A stretch of DNA of 64,000 bases from the NCBI RefSeq assembly GCF_029945925.1, contig NZ_JAQSDN010000033.1, forward strand, positions 62,001 to 126,000. Direction: 5' to 3'. The notes below the pieces were generated by a model. The model had not been told where the DNA came from. It made no database searches and saw nothing but the letters and a program-made list of their open reading frames with translations. A program made the translations under genes and the position numbers. Positions 8,069-18,062 of this stretch are shown here, piece after piece; within the stretch, counting starts at the first letter, position 1, and each line of letters begins with the position of its first letter. The stretch comes from Polaromonas sp. Lineage in GTDB: Bacteria; Pseudomonadota; Gammaproteobacteria; Burkholderiales; Burkholderiaceae_C.

Positions 8069-8177
8069 GTGGCCGCGGAACCGGCTCCGCCGGGCCGCAG
8101 GCGCAGCGGTCCCCTCCGGGGGGCATCCTTCGACAGGCTCAGGACGAACGGAAAATCAGTGAGCGACCGTGGGGGCC
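8069..8177 (-). repeat. dispersed repeat family A, copy 1 (downstream of purB, interrupted by family C)
   Basis: GC-rich element with ggccgcggaaccggc, gggccgcaggcgcagcgg, a c/g-run hairpin and a gagcgaccgtggggg end. It is oriented so that the gtggggg end touches the purB stop. Between the hairpin and the gagcg end, the usual segment (compare 10458-10550) is replaced by a family C copy at 8127-8152. Confidence 0.8.
8127..8152. repeat. dispersed repeat family C, copy 2, nested in family A
   Basis: ccttcgacaggctcaggacgaacgga, an almost ideal copy of the family, lies inside the family A element that follows purB. Confidence 0.8.
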
Positions 8178-8180
8178 TGT

Positions 8181-10371
<2,191 letters not shown>

Positions 10372-10457
10372 GTTTTTACGCATAATCAGGCTTCAGCCCA
10401 TACCGGGTGGGCGCGGCCAGCTATAAAAACAGGAGCGACCGCGGAAGCTCTCCAACC

Positions 10458-10550
10458 CAGCAGGGGCCGCGGAACCGGCTTCGCCGGGCCGCAGGCGCAG
10501 CGGCCCCCTCGGGGGGCAGGGAGCTACACGAAGTGAGCGACCGTGGGGGC
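10458..10550 (-). repeat. dispersed repeat family A, copy 2
   Basis: A complete-looking copy: ggggccgcggaaccggc-ttc-gccggg, gccgcaggcgcagcgg, ccccctcgggggg, then acgaagtgagcgaccgtgggggc. The gtggggg end meets the stop codon of the minus-strand NTF2-like gene, so in that transcript it would fold into two strong hairpins directly after the stop. A short gctataaaaacaggagc stretch (10421-10437) beside it resembles the family B core. Confidence 0.85.
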
Positions 10551-10978
10551 TATTTACCAGCCTGCTTTTTGAGCCAACGCATCAGGCTGCCCAGCACGGG
10601 CAGCTTTTCATACAGCTCTTCGGCCGCGTCCCAGTAGTCGCGGTGGCGCGCCACCAGGCCGGCCTCGTTGAAGCTGATGTGCGAGGCGCCGCGTATGGTC
10701 TGCAGCGGCTGGGGCCCGCGCCGCCTGAAATAAAACTCGAAGTTCCAGGTCAGGAAACACTGCCGGCCGTCGACCACCTGCGCCGTCACCACAAAACGCG
10801 GCCGGTCCAGTGCCACGTACATGTGGCTGAAGATCTGCTGCACCTGCGCCAGGCCCTGCACCTCGTTGAACGGGTCCTTGAACCAGGTGTCGGCCGCATA
10901 GAACTCGCCCATGCGAGCAACGCTGGCCGGGCTCAGGGTTTCAAAAAATTGCACCAGTGACTCGACCTGGGTGTTCAT
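10550..10978 (-). CDS. nuclear transport factor 2 / SnoaL-like protein, last gene of the lipid operon
   Basis: A 142-residue single-domain protein of the NTF2-like fold: FFETLSPASVARMGEFYA, DTWFKDPFNEVQG, FSHMYVALDRPRFVVTA and SHISFNEAGLVARHRDYWDA. Members of this fold bind small hydrophobic ligands or act as isomerases or hydrolases. It starts 10 bp after the SDR stop and ends the minus-strand operon that begins with the amine oxidase at 17724. The same small protein accompanies comparable Cfa/amine-oxidase operons in other proteobacteria (from memory). Catalytic activity is not evident. Confidence 0.85.
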   Translation of the reverse strand: MNTQVESLVQFFETLSPASVARMGEFYAADTWFKDPFNEVQGLAQVQQIFSHMYVALDRPRFVVTAQVVDGRQCFLTWNFEFYFRRRGPQPLQTIRGASHISFNEAGLVARHRDYWDAAEELYEKLPVLGSLMRWLKKQAGK

Positions 10979-10988
10979 GATGGGGTGC

Positions 10989-11759
10989 TCACAGACCGGT
11001 GAATTTCCGGATCGCCGGAAAATACAGCGCGTAGGGCAGGACGCGCAAGGTTTTCATCCAGAGCGTAAACCGTTTTGGAAAGTGGATCTCGAACTGGCCC
11101 CGCGCCCAGCCGGCCAGGATCGCGGCCGCCGCCTGGGCCGGGCTGAGCAGGGCCGGCATGCTGAACTGGTTGCCGGCGGTCAGCGGTGTTTCGACAAAGC
11201 CCGGGTTGACCAGGCTCACCCCCACGCCGCTGGCCTGCAGGTCCAGGTACAGGGTTTCGGCCAGGTTGATCAGCGCTGCCTTGGTCGGGCCGTAGGCCAG
11301 GCTTTGCGGCAGGCCGCGGTAGCCGGCCACGCTGCCGACCAGGCTGAGGTGACCGCTGCCGCGTTGCAGCATCGCCGGCAACACCGCGTCGAGCACATAC
11401 AGGGCCCCCACGTAGTTGACCTGCTGGTGCCTGAGCATGTCTGCCAGGTCAAATCCGGTGGCGCGTTGTTCCCTGTAGTAACCCGCGCAATACATCATCA
11501 GGTCCAGCGGCCCCTGGGCCAGCAGGGACTGCGCCGCGGTTTTCACGGCAGCCGCATCCGACGCGTCGAGTATCAACGCCTGCGCGCCGGGGTGGGCCGC
11601 CACAAAGGCTTCCAGCGCCGCGCCATTGCGGGCGGACACCACGACCCGGGCACCGGCCGCATGCAGCGCATGCGCCGTGGCCTGGCCAATGCCGCTGGAG
11701 GCGCCGACCAGCCACACGGTTTTGCCGTGCCAGTCATGAAGGGGAAGGTTGTACGGCAT
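10989..11759 (-). CDS. short-chain dehydrogenase/reductase (SDR)
   Basis: A 256-residue classical SDR. The NAD(P)-binding glycine motif is GASSGIG near residue 20, the active-site Ser lies in LVGSVAGYRG and the catalytic pair in YGPTK (YxxxK). The C-terminus, with PKRFTLWMKTLRVLPYALYF, is rather hydrophobic and could touch the membrane. It would oxidise or reduce a hydroxyl/keto group, here probably on a lipid, given that it is part of the operon with the Cfa-like methyltransferase and flavin oxidase. It is separated from the upstream DUF3833 gene by 87 bp containing a family B repeat. Confidence 0.92.
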   Translation of the reverse strand: MPYNLPLHDWHGKTVWLVGASSGIGQATAHALHAAGARVVVSARNGAALEAFVAAHPGAQALILDASDAAAVKTAAQSLLAQGPLDLMMYCAGYYREQRATGFDLADMLRHQQVNYVGALYVLDAVLPAMLQRGSGHLSLVGSVAGYRGLPQSLAYGPTKAALINLAETLYLDLQASGVGVSLVNPGFVETPLTAGNQFSMPALLSPAQAAAAILAGWARGQFEIHFPKRFTLWMKTLRVLPYALYFPAIRKFTGL

Positions 11760-11767
11760 GGTGCTGT

Positions 11768-11834
11768 TTTGTTATAAAAATGATAGCTGCTGGCGCAGGT
11801 GGATAAAGGGCTGCAGGCCAATTTGGCTTGAAAC
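11768..11834 (+). repeat. dispersed repeat family B, copy 2
   Basis: ttgttataaaaatgatagctg, ctggcgcagg, aaagggctgcaggcca, atttggcttgaa: the family pattern in the plus orientation. It fills the gap between two minus-strand genes of the lipid operon. Confidence 0.75.
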
Positions 11835-11846
11835 GGGAAGGCGTGT

Positions 11847-12407
11847 TCAGCGTTTCACGAACGACAGCGTGACCTCGCCGAGCCGCACGCCGAACTTGCT
11901 CATCACCGCCTTGTTCAGCAACACCTTGTCGTTCATCAGGTACATCCAGTCGTCGAACTGCACTTCAATCACGCGGCCGTCCACCGGCAGCTTGAGCGTG
12001 TAGCCCCAGCGGAAGGCGTTGCCCTTTTCCTCGCCGGCGGCTTCCCCCAGCACATCGGCGGCGGTGCCGGTGTAGCGGCCGTCCGGTGAGCGTTTGAGCG
12101 TCCAGACACGGCGGTCCGTGCTGCCGTCGGAGTAGGTGAAGGCTTCGTCGAGCACGCCGGTCTCCATCCCCGGCGGGCCTTTCCAGCTGCAGGTCATGAC
12201 CACGGTAAAACGTTTGACGACCTTGCCCGAGCGGTCGGTGAACACGCCGTACGCATCGACCGTGCCGCTGAAATACTGGCGCATGTCGAGCACCGGCTTT
12301 TCGGCGGCGTAGTCACTGATCTGCGGGCCGGCACAGCCCGCCAGACCGGCCAGCAGGGGAAGGGACAAGGCGAGCGCGGCTGCGCTCCTGTGGAGAAAGT
12401 GCTTCAT
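11847..12407 (-). CDS. DUF3833 family lipoprotein
   Basis: A 186-residue predicted lipoprotein: signal MKHFLHRSAAALALSLPLLAGLAGCAG with a lipobox (LAGC). The mature part (ISDYAAEKPVLDMRQYFSG, KRFTVVMTCSW, DDWMYLMNDKVLLNKAVMSKFG) matches DUF3833, a family found in Cfa/DUF1365 operons. Its role is unknown; a periplasmic lipid-binding protein is plausible from the hydrophobic beta-rich sequence. ATG 12407 overlaps the stop of the upstream MFS gene (ATGA), so the two are coupled. The frame is open upstream, but that part lies over the MFS gene and is not real. Confidence 0.88.
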   Translation of the reverse strand: MKHFLHRSAAALALSLPLLAGLAGCAGPQISDYAAEKPVLDMRQYFSGTVDAYGVFTDRSGKVVKRFTVVMTCSWKGPPGMETGVLDEAFTYSDGSTDRRVWTLKRSPDGRYTGTAADVLGEAAGEEKGNAFRWGYTLKLPVDGRVIEVQFDDWMYLMNDKVLLNKAVMSKFGVRLGEVTLSFVKR

Positions 12408-13690
12408 GGTTGGACCCCTTGCGGGTGTTTGATGACAAGAAAATAAAGGCAGGCGGCGGCGGCCAGCTTGAGCAGGCAGGGCAGCACGCAATACGCCACC
12501 AGCAGCGCGTTGAGCGCCTGCGCGTCGCGTGCGCCCGGCGCGTAGCCGAACAGGCTGAGCAGCGGCAGGGCCAGGCCGGCGGCGAGCGCCAGGTTGAGCT
12601 TGATGGCGAAGTTCCACCAGCCGAAGTAAGCGCCTTCGGCCCGGCCCGACTGGCCATTGACCTGGATCACGCCGGCCAGCAGCGCGCCGGGCAGCGCCAG
12701 GTCGGTGCCCAGCGCAATGCCGGACAGCGCGCAGACGATCACGAAACCCGCCGTATCCCCGGCTGCTATCTGCGTTGCCCAGCCGAAGGTCGCGATGGCC
12801 AGAAACATGCCCAGCAGCCAGGTGGGCGCCAGCCCGACACGTTTGACCAGCGCCAGCCACAGCGGGATGGACAGGGCCGCGCTCACGAAATAACTGCCCA
12901 GAAACAGCGGCTCCTGGCTGGACGGCGCCTGCAGACGGTCCTGGATAAAAAACAGCACCAGTGTCGCCGGCACCGCACTGGCCGTGCCGTTGAGCAGGAA
13001 GACCGCGAGCAGGCGGCGAAAGCCCGGCTGGCGAAACGGCAGCCAGATCGACGTCGCCGTGTGCGGGCCGGCTTGCGCCCGCCGCGCCACCGGCCGGTCG
13101 GCGCGCGCCCAGGCCAGCCAGCCGATCGTCAGGGCGACAAAAAACAGCGCGGTGCTGGCCGGCAACCCGAAGACGACCGGCGTGATCGACGCGAGCACCA
13201 CACCGACCAGCCCCAGGCCCTCGCGCCAGGCCACGATGCGGCTGCGCTGGCGCTCGTCGCCGCCCAGCATCGCGCCCCAGGACTGGTGCGACACGCTGAG
13301 CGCGCTGTAGCCGGCATAAGTCAGCATCAGCATCAGGCTGGCCCAGACCACCAGCGCCGACGGCGCGCTCACCAGCGGAAAAAACAGCAGCGCGAAGCCC
13401 AGCGCCAGCACCAGCGCGGCGATGGCGCCCAGCCCCAGCACCGCCCTGGCCGAGCGTGCAAACAGGCGGTCGCTCAGGCGGCCCAGCAGGGGATCGATCA
13501 GGGCGTCGAACAGGCGCGCGCCCAGCAGCACCGCGCCCAGGGTGGCCAGCGGCACACCGAATTCACGGGCGTAGTGGTTGGGCAGGATCACATACAGCGG
13601 CAGGGCCACAAAAGCCAGCGGCAGGCCCAGCAGGCCGTAGGCCAGGCCGTTGCGGGTGCCGAACGCGCCCGGGGCGGCGGCAGGGTTCAC
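12404..13690 (-). CDS. MFS transporter of the GPH (MFS_2) type
   Basis: A 428-residue protein with about 12 hydrophobic helices. N-terminal GLAYGLLGLPLAFVALPLYVILP and the motif DALIDPLLGRLSDR are typical of the glycoside-pentoside-hexuronide:cation symporter branch. Most GPH carriers move sugars, but in this operon context (amine oxidase, DUF1365, Cfa-like, SDR) a lipid or lipid-derived substrate is more likely; the alphaproteobacterial counterpart operon in the singlet-oxygen regulon also carries a GPH-type gene (from memory). It overlaps its neighbours by 4 bp on both sides, indicating tight coupling. Confidence 0.88.
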   Translation of the reverse strand: MNPAAAPGAFGTRNGLAYGLLGLPLAFVALPLYVILPNHYAREFGVPLATLGAVLLGARLFDALIDPLLGRLSDRLFARSARAVLGLGAIAALVLALGFALLFFPLVSAPSALVVWASLMLMLTYAGYSALSVSHQSWGAMLGGDERQRSRIVAWREGLGLVGVVLASITPVVFGLPASTALFFVALTIGWLAWARADRPVARRAQAGPHTATSIWLPFRQPGFRRLLAVFLLNGTASAVPATLVLFFIQDRLQAPSSQEPLFLGSYFVSAALSIPLWLALVKRVGLAPTWLLGMFLAIATFGWATQIAAGDTAGFVIVCALSGIALGTDLALPGALLAGVIQVNGQSGRAEGAYFGWWNFAIKLNLALAAGLALPLLSLFGYAPGARDAQALNALLVAYCVLPCLLKLAAAACLYFLVIKHPQGVQP

Positions 13691-14247
13691 GGGCCTGCTC
13701 CCGCTATCAGCGCATTGCGCAGGCCGGGCTCCGAGGTGCCGGGCGCAAGCCAGATGCCGAAGAAGCGTCTGCCAAACTCCGCATCGCGGATCTCACCCAG
13801 CGGCTTGCCATTCAACCAGAAGGCCGCACCGACCCCGGGCCGGTGCACACCCATGATGCGGTCGCCTTTTTTGACATCGGGCAGCACCCTGCGCAGCGCG
13901 GCCGACCACTGGTCCGCCAGGTCGTCGCTGACCGGCGCGGCGCGGCGCATTTCCGTGATCGAACGTTCGGCGATCGCTTGGCCTTCAAAGGCGCGCAGGT
14001 AGCTGAGCTCCAGCGCCATCGCCTGGCTGGCAAAGCTGTCCACCCGAAAGCCGGGCCCGGCCCACAGACGCGCGTCGTAAACCTGAAAACCGAAAACACG
14101 CAGCCGGCCGCCGCCCAGCAACCTGCCCTGCGGCAGGGCATCGAGCAATTCCGGTGGTCTGGCGCTGCCCGCTACGGCTTCGGCGCCGGTCTGCGCAGCC
14201 GCCGGCGCGGCGGCACCGGCGCCCATGACCAGCGCCAGCAGCAGCAC
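13687..14247 (-). CDS. chalcone isomerase-like domain protein, exported
   Basis: Matches the bacterial chalcone-isomerase-like family: LLGGGRLRVFGFQVYDARLW, ALELSYLRAFEGQAIAERS, GDRIMGVH, FWLNGKPLGEIRD and FFGIWLAPGTSEPGLR. A hydrophobic leader ending AAPAAAQ suggests export. In plants the fold includes fatty-acid-binding proteins, so lipid binding rather than flavonoid chemistry is likely. The start is uncertain: GTG 14247 avoids overlap with the Cfa-like gene but gives a leader with no positive residue; the frame is open to ATG 14343, which would overlap that gene by 85 bp and add several arginines; ATG 14226 is also possible. It overlaps the MFS gene by 4 bp at the 3' end. Confidence 0.82.
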   Translation of the reverse strand: MLLLALVMGAGAAAPAAAQTGAEAVAGSARPPELLDALPQGRLLGGGRLRVFGFQVYDARLWAGPGFRVDSFASQAMALELSYLRAFEGQAIAERSITEMRRAAPVSDDLADQWSAALRRVLPDVKKGDRIMGVHRPGVGAAFWLNGKPLGEIRDAEFGRRFFGIWLAPGTSEPGLRNALIAGAGP

Positions 14248-14258
14248 GCCTGTCAGAG

Positions 14259-15512
14259 TCAGATCTTGCGCAGCGTGTATTGCACCACGTCGGTGTTGGC
14301 CTGGGCGAAGGCCGCTTCGCAATACGCCAGATAGAACTCCCATATGCGGATAAACCTCTTGTCAAACCCGAGCTGGAGCACCCGTGACTCTTGCGCCATA
14401 AACTGTTCGCGCCACAGCCTGAGCGTGTGTGCGTAGTCCTGGCCAAACGAAAACTCGTCGATCACCTCCAGCCCGGCGGCGCGCGCCTGGGCGCGAAACT
14501 CGGTCGGGCAGGGCAGGCAACCGCCTGGAAAAATGTATTGCTGGATGAAGTCGGTGGACGAGACGTAGCGTTCAAACAGTTCGTCGGCAATCACGATGCT
14601 CTGCACGCAGGCCTGTCCGCCGGGCTTGAGCAGGCGCGCCACCGCCTGGAAGTAGGTGGGCCAGTATTCACGTCCGACGGCTTCGACCATCTCGATCGAG
14701 CAGATCGCATCAAACGGCGCATCGCCGCTGGTTTTGCCAATGTCGCGGTAGTCCTGCAGGCGCAGATCGGCCTTGTCGGCCGCGCCCACCCGGGCCATGC
14801 GTTGTTGCGCCCAGGCGAGCTGTTCGGTACTCAGCGTCACGCCGACGACGGAGGCGTCAAATTCGGTGGCGGCCATCTCGGCCAGTGCGCCCCAGCCGCA
14901 GCCGATTTCCAGCACGCGGTCGCCGGGTTTCACGCCCGCCATACGTAGCGCGCGCCTGACCTTGGCATGTTGCGCATCCTTCATCGAAGTCTGCGGCGTC
15001 TCGAAAATTGCCGACGAATAATTCATCGTGCCGTCCAGCCACAGTTCGTAAAAGGCATTGCCCAGGTCGTAGTGCGCGTGGATATTTTTCTGGCTGTTGG
15101 CCTTGGTGTTGCGGTTGAGCAGATGCTTGACGCGGTAGGCCAGGCGCCCCAGCCAGGTGCCGTAGATAACGTCATCGACTTCCTTGCGGTTGACGATCAG
15201 CACGCGCAGCAATTCAGTCAGGTGCGGGGTGGTCCAGTCGCCGGCAATGAAACTTTCGGCAAAGCCGATGTCGCCAGAACGCAGCGCGGCGCTGCAGACC
15301 TTCCAGTTCACCAGACGCAGGCTGGCCGTCGGCGCCTCGCCCGAGCCGAAGCGCTGCATGCTGCCATCGGGCAGCTGCAGGGTCAACGTGCCGTGCTTGA
15401 GCCGCGACAGCAGCTTGAAGGCCGTGCGTGCGGCGGCCGGGGCGCCGCTGGGCAGCGCAAACGAAGCGCCATTGACGGAAGAAGATGCGGTGGAGTTGCT
15501 GGCCATGTTCAT
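14259..15512 (-). CDS. Cfa-family SAM-dependent methyltransferase, probably not a true cyclopropane synthase
   Basis: A 417-residue protein aligning with cyclopropane-fatty-acyl-phospholipid synthase: AHYDLGNAFYELWLD, the SAM motif VLEIGCGWGALAE (200-212), VVGVTLSTEQ, YIFPGGCLP and the helical C-terminus. The bicarbonate-pocket residues of E. coli Cfa are altered: the Cys139 position is Ser167 (YSSA), His266 is Gln304 (VQSI), while Glu239 (E277) and Tyr317 (Y360) are kept. This favours a related C-methylation of unsaturated acyl chains, as in the furan-fatty-acid methylase UfaM, over ring closure. ATG 15512 overlaps the DUF1365 stop (ATGA). The substrate would be membrane phospholipid. Confidence 0.9.
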   Translation of the reverse strand: MNMASNSTASSSVNGASFALPSGAPAAARTAFKLLSRLKHGTLTLQLPDGSMQRFGSGEAPTASLRLVNWKVCSAALRSGDIGFAESFIAGDWTTPHLTELLRVLIVNRKEVDDVIYGTWLGRLAYRVKHLLNRNTKANSQKNIHAHYDLGNAFYELWLDGTMNYSSAIFETPQTSMKDAQHAKVRRALRMAGVKPGDRVLEIGCGWGALAEMAATEFDASVVGVTLSTEQLAWAQQRMARVGAADKADLRLQDYRDIGKTSGDAPFDAICSIEMVEAVGREYWPTYFQAVARLLKPGGQACVQSIVIADELFERYVSSTDFIQQYIFPGGCLPCPTEFRAQARAAGLEVIDEFSFGQDYAHTLRLWREQFMAQESRVLQLGFDKRFIRIWEFYLAYCEAAFAQANTDVVQYTLRKI

Positions 15513-16402
15513 CGGGTTACAAAAATTTCTGGGGGCTGGGGTTTGCTGACAAAAGGCACGCGTTTTCGCCAGAGCTTGAGGGCCTGCCAGTGAATGCGGG
15601 CCACCACACCGAACGTCATGGCCGGGTAGCCCCACAGGGCCTTGCGCAGCGTGGCCGCGCTCAGGACCTGCAGCGTGCCGGCGACGCTGGTTTGCAGCAG
15701 CGGCCCCGATGCGTCGTCGTAATCGATGCGCGCCACCGTTTTCTCCACGCCTTCGCTCTCGGCGCGCATGAAACGGAAACGGTAGAAACCGTCAAGCGTG
15801 CAGAACGGCGACACGTGAAACACCTTGACGGCCTGCAGTTCCTGGCCATAACGCGGGCGGTCGAGCAGATAGCAGTGGCGCTCGCCAAAGGTGTTGTTGA
15901 CTTCGACGACGATGGCGCGCAATTCGCCGGCGGCACTGTGGCAATACCAGAAGCTGACCGGCTTGAAGGTGTGGCCGAACACCCGCGGGTAGGTGTGCAG
16001 CCAGACCTCGCCCGCGGCGTCGGTGATGCCCTCGCGCTCCAGCAACGCATCGACCCAGGCCAGGCAGTCGTCGCCGCCCTCACCATGATCGCGGTCAAAA
16101 AAGCTCAGGGCCGCGCCCCGGTTGCGCGCCAGCGCGCCGTTGCCGTGCTGGCGCAGGCTGCGCAGCGGCAGCATCAGGAAGTAGGTGGGGTAGTTGAAGG
16201 CGTTGACAACGGGTTTGAGGCGGGTGTGCCGCACCTCGCCAAAACCAATTAATGGAGCCCCCACGCTTGTCGCTTCGCGTACTGCGCTGCCCCCCGGGGG
16301 GGCGCTGCGCCTGCGGCCCGGCAAAGCCGGTTCCGCGGCCCTGGCTTGGGCAGACGCAGCCCCGTCGCTCCGCGCGCCGTCCATGCCTGGCGGCGCGTTC
16401 AT
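15509..16402 (-). CDS. DUF1365 family protein with repeat-encoded N-terminus
   Basis: A 297-residue protein. From residue about 50 it matches DUF1365 (GFGEVRHTRLKPVVNAFNYP, LPLRSLRQHG, FDRDHGEGGDD, GHTFKPVSFWYCH, EVNNTFGERHCYLLD), a family of unknown chemistry always found beside amine oxidase and Cfa genes. Residues about 20-48 are encoded by a family A repeat (16256-16345) in inverted orientation, so they are extra sequence. ATG 16402 overlaps the amine-oxidase stop (ATGA) and is the natural coupled start; no good start codon exists between the repeat and the DUF1365 domain. Possibly part of a complex with the flavin oxidase and methyltransferase. Confidence 0.88.
   Translation of the reverse strand: MNAPPGMDGARSDGAASAQARAAEPALPGRRRSAPPGGSAVREATSVGAPLIGFGEVRHTRLKPVVNAFNYPTYFLMLPLRSLRQHGNGALARNRGAALSFFDRDHGEGGDDCLAWVDALLEREGITDAAGEVWLHTYPRVFGHTFKPVSFWYCHSAAGELRAIVVEVNNTFGERHCYLLDRPRYGQELQAVKVFHVSPFCTLDGFYRFRFMRAESEGVEKTVARIDYDDASGPLLQTSVAGTLQVLSAATLRKALWGYPAMTFGVVARIHWQALKLWRKRVPFVSKPQPPEIFVTR
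16256..16345 (+). repeat. dispersed repeat family A, copy 3, inside the DUF1365 gene
   Basis: agcccccacgcttgtcgc, tgccccccggggggg, cgcctgcggcccggc-aaa-gccggttccgcgg: a full copy on the plus strand, opposite to the gene that contains it. It is read through in frame on the minus strand. Confidence 0.85.
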
Positions 16403-17724
16403 GGCGTGGCTCCTGCGCAGTCCTGCAGCAGCAGCCTGGCTGTTTGCAGGCCGGACTTCAGGCCGTCTTCATGAAAACCATAACCGGTCCACGCGCCGCA
16501 GAAATAGCTGTGCTGCCGGCCCTGCAGCCCGGGCAGTTCTTTCTGCGCACGGATGGCCGCTGCGTCAAAGACCGGATGGGCATAGTCGAATTCACCCATG
16601 ATGTGCTGATCTGCGATCGGGGCCGCCGGATTCAGCGACACCAGCACCGGCTGGGCAAACGGCAGGGGCTGCAGCATGTTCAGCAGGTAATGCAGGCAGA
16701 CTTGGGAGGACTCGAGCCGCGGGTCCTGCGCACGTTCGTAGTTCCAGGCAGCCCAGGCCTGCCGGCGGGCGGGCAGCACCGAGGTGTCGGTGTGCAGCAC
16801 GGCGCGGTTGGGCTGGTAGCTGATGCTTTCCAGCACGGCGCGCTCGGCGTCGGTGGGGGCCTGCAGCAGGGCCAGCGACTGGTCGGAGTGCGTGGCCAGC
16901 ACGATCTTGTCAAAGTGCTCGCTTGCGCCGTCGGTCAGCACGCGCACGCCACTGGTGGCGGAGAACTCGTCGCGGGCGATGCAGCGCACCGGGGTGTTGA
17001 GCCGCTTGTCGCCGATGCCGGCAACGATTTTCTCAACGTAATGCCGGGCGCCGCCGGAGACCGTCCACCACTGCGGCCGGTCGGCCACCTGGATCAGTCC
17101 GTGGTTGTGGCAGAAGCGGATCATGGTGGCCACCGGGAATTGCAGCATCTGGTCGGTCGGGCAGGACCAGATGCAGCCCAGCATGGGCAGGAAATACCAG
17201 TCGCGAAACTCGGCCGAGAATTGGCCCTCGCGCAGGAACTCGCCGAGTGGCTGCATCATGGCGGCTTCCGCGCCGCTTTCGGCCAGCGCGGTGGCCGTGC
17301 GGTTGAAGCGCATGATGTCGCGGAGCATGCGCCAGAACTTCCAGTTCAGGAGGTTGCCGCGCTGGGCAAACACCGTGTTCAGGCTGGAGCCGCTCCACTC
17401 CAGGGCGCCGCGTTTGCCGGCGCCGGGGATCTTGACTGAAAACGACATGTCCGACCGCGCGGTGGCCACGCCCAGATCCGCAAACAGCTCGATCAGGTGG
17501 GGGTAGGTGCGTTCGTTGAAGACCAGAAAACCGGTATCGACGCCGTGGGTCACCAGGCCTTGCGGCGTTGGCAGGGTGATGTCGACCGTGTGGGTGTGGC
17601 CGCCAAAATAGCTGCCGGCCTCGAACAAGGTGAGCTCGGCCTGGCCCTGCAGGGCATGGGCGACCGCCAGTCCGGAAATGCCGGAGCCGACGATGGCGAC
17701 CTTGGGGCGGACTGGAGAACTCAT
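16399..17724 (-). CDS. FAD-dependent flavin amine oxidase-type oxidoreductase, first gene of the lipid operon
   Basis: A 441-residue flavoprotein. The N-terminal dinucleotide motif is VAIVGSGISGLAVAHAL, followed by EAGSYFGGHTHTVD and GVDTGFLVFNERTYPHL, typical of the NAD/FAD-binding amine oxidase branch that accompanies DUF1365 and Cfa genes. FAD-linked desaturation of a methylated acyl chain is the reaction assigned to the comparable enzyme of furan fatty acid synthesis (from memory), so a lipid substrate is likely. ATG 17724 gives MSSPVRPKVAIVG; codons up to 17868 are open but lie over a C-rich leader and are unlikely to be translated. It heads an eight-gene run down to 10550. Confidence 0.9.
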   Translation of the reverse strand: MSSPVRPKVAIVGSGISGLAVAHALQGQAELTLFEAGSYFGGHTHTVDITLPTPQGLVTHGVDTGFLVFNERTYPHLIELFADLGVATARSDMSFSVKIPGAGKRGALEWSGSSLNTVFAQRGNLLNWKFWRMLRDIMRFNRTATALAESGAEAAMMQPLGEFLREGQFSAEFRDWYFLPMLGCIWSCPTDQMLQFPVATMIRFCHNHGLIQVADRPQWWTVSGGARHYVEKIVAGIGDKRLNTPVRCIARDEFSATSGVRVLTDGASEHFDKIVLATHSDQSLALLQAPTDAERAVLESISYQPNRAVLHTDTSVLPARRQAWAAWNYERAQDPRLESSQVCLHYLLNMLQPLPFAQPVLVSLNPAAPIADQHIMGEFDYAHPVFDAAAIRAQKELPGLQGRQHSYFCGAWTGYGFHEDGLKSGLQTARLLLQDCAGATP

Positions 17725-18062
17725 CTCACAGCCCGGAAGATAAAAATGTTGCGAAGCGCCCCGATGCGAACAAGGGAGGGAGGGAGGAGGAGGAGAACCG
17801 CCCCGGGATTGCAACCTGACCGCAAGCGGCCGGAAGTCTTCGCAACAAAAAACAGTGACTGTCCGCACTGCGCTTGCGTGCCAGTGCCGACAAGGGTATG
17901 AGTCCGCGACCCCGCCCGCAGTTCCCCTCCCGGATAGCCTGGCGGATGTAAAAATTTGTTAATGTCACAGAAGCCATGGATCAGGTGAAGGTAGGGGAAG
18001 AAAAGATGTTGCCCGTGAAGTTCTTAAAAAGACTTAATGGTCAGATTATTACCGATTGGTAT
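17725..18062 (-). other. 338-bp leader/promoter region of the lipid operon
   Basis: No gene is seen here on either strand. It holds a candidate ECF-type promoter (17956-17983) and, at 17774-17795, a G-run tract on the plus strand (GGGAGGGAGGGAGGAGGAGG), which is C-rich in the operon mRNA. The leader from the candidate promoter to the amine-oxidase start would be about 225 nt. No terminator of the glutathione peroxidase gene is obvious, so read-through from it is possible. Confidence 0.6.
17956..17983 (-). promoter_or_regulatory. candidate ECF (RpoE-ChrR group) promoter of the lipid operon
   Basis: On the minus strand TGATCC and TAACAA are separated by 16 bp. This resembles the TGATC / TA promoter described for the ChrR-controlled ECF11 sigma factors that drive singlet-oxygen responses (from memory of the Rhodobacter work). 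No such sigma factor is encoded in this window. Confidence 0.4.

Noticed and set aside
12410..14002. 530-codon plus-strand frame opposite the MFS and chalcone-isomerase-like genes
   Set aside because: Gln/Arg/His-rich shadow with no hydrophobic or conserved pattern.
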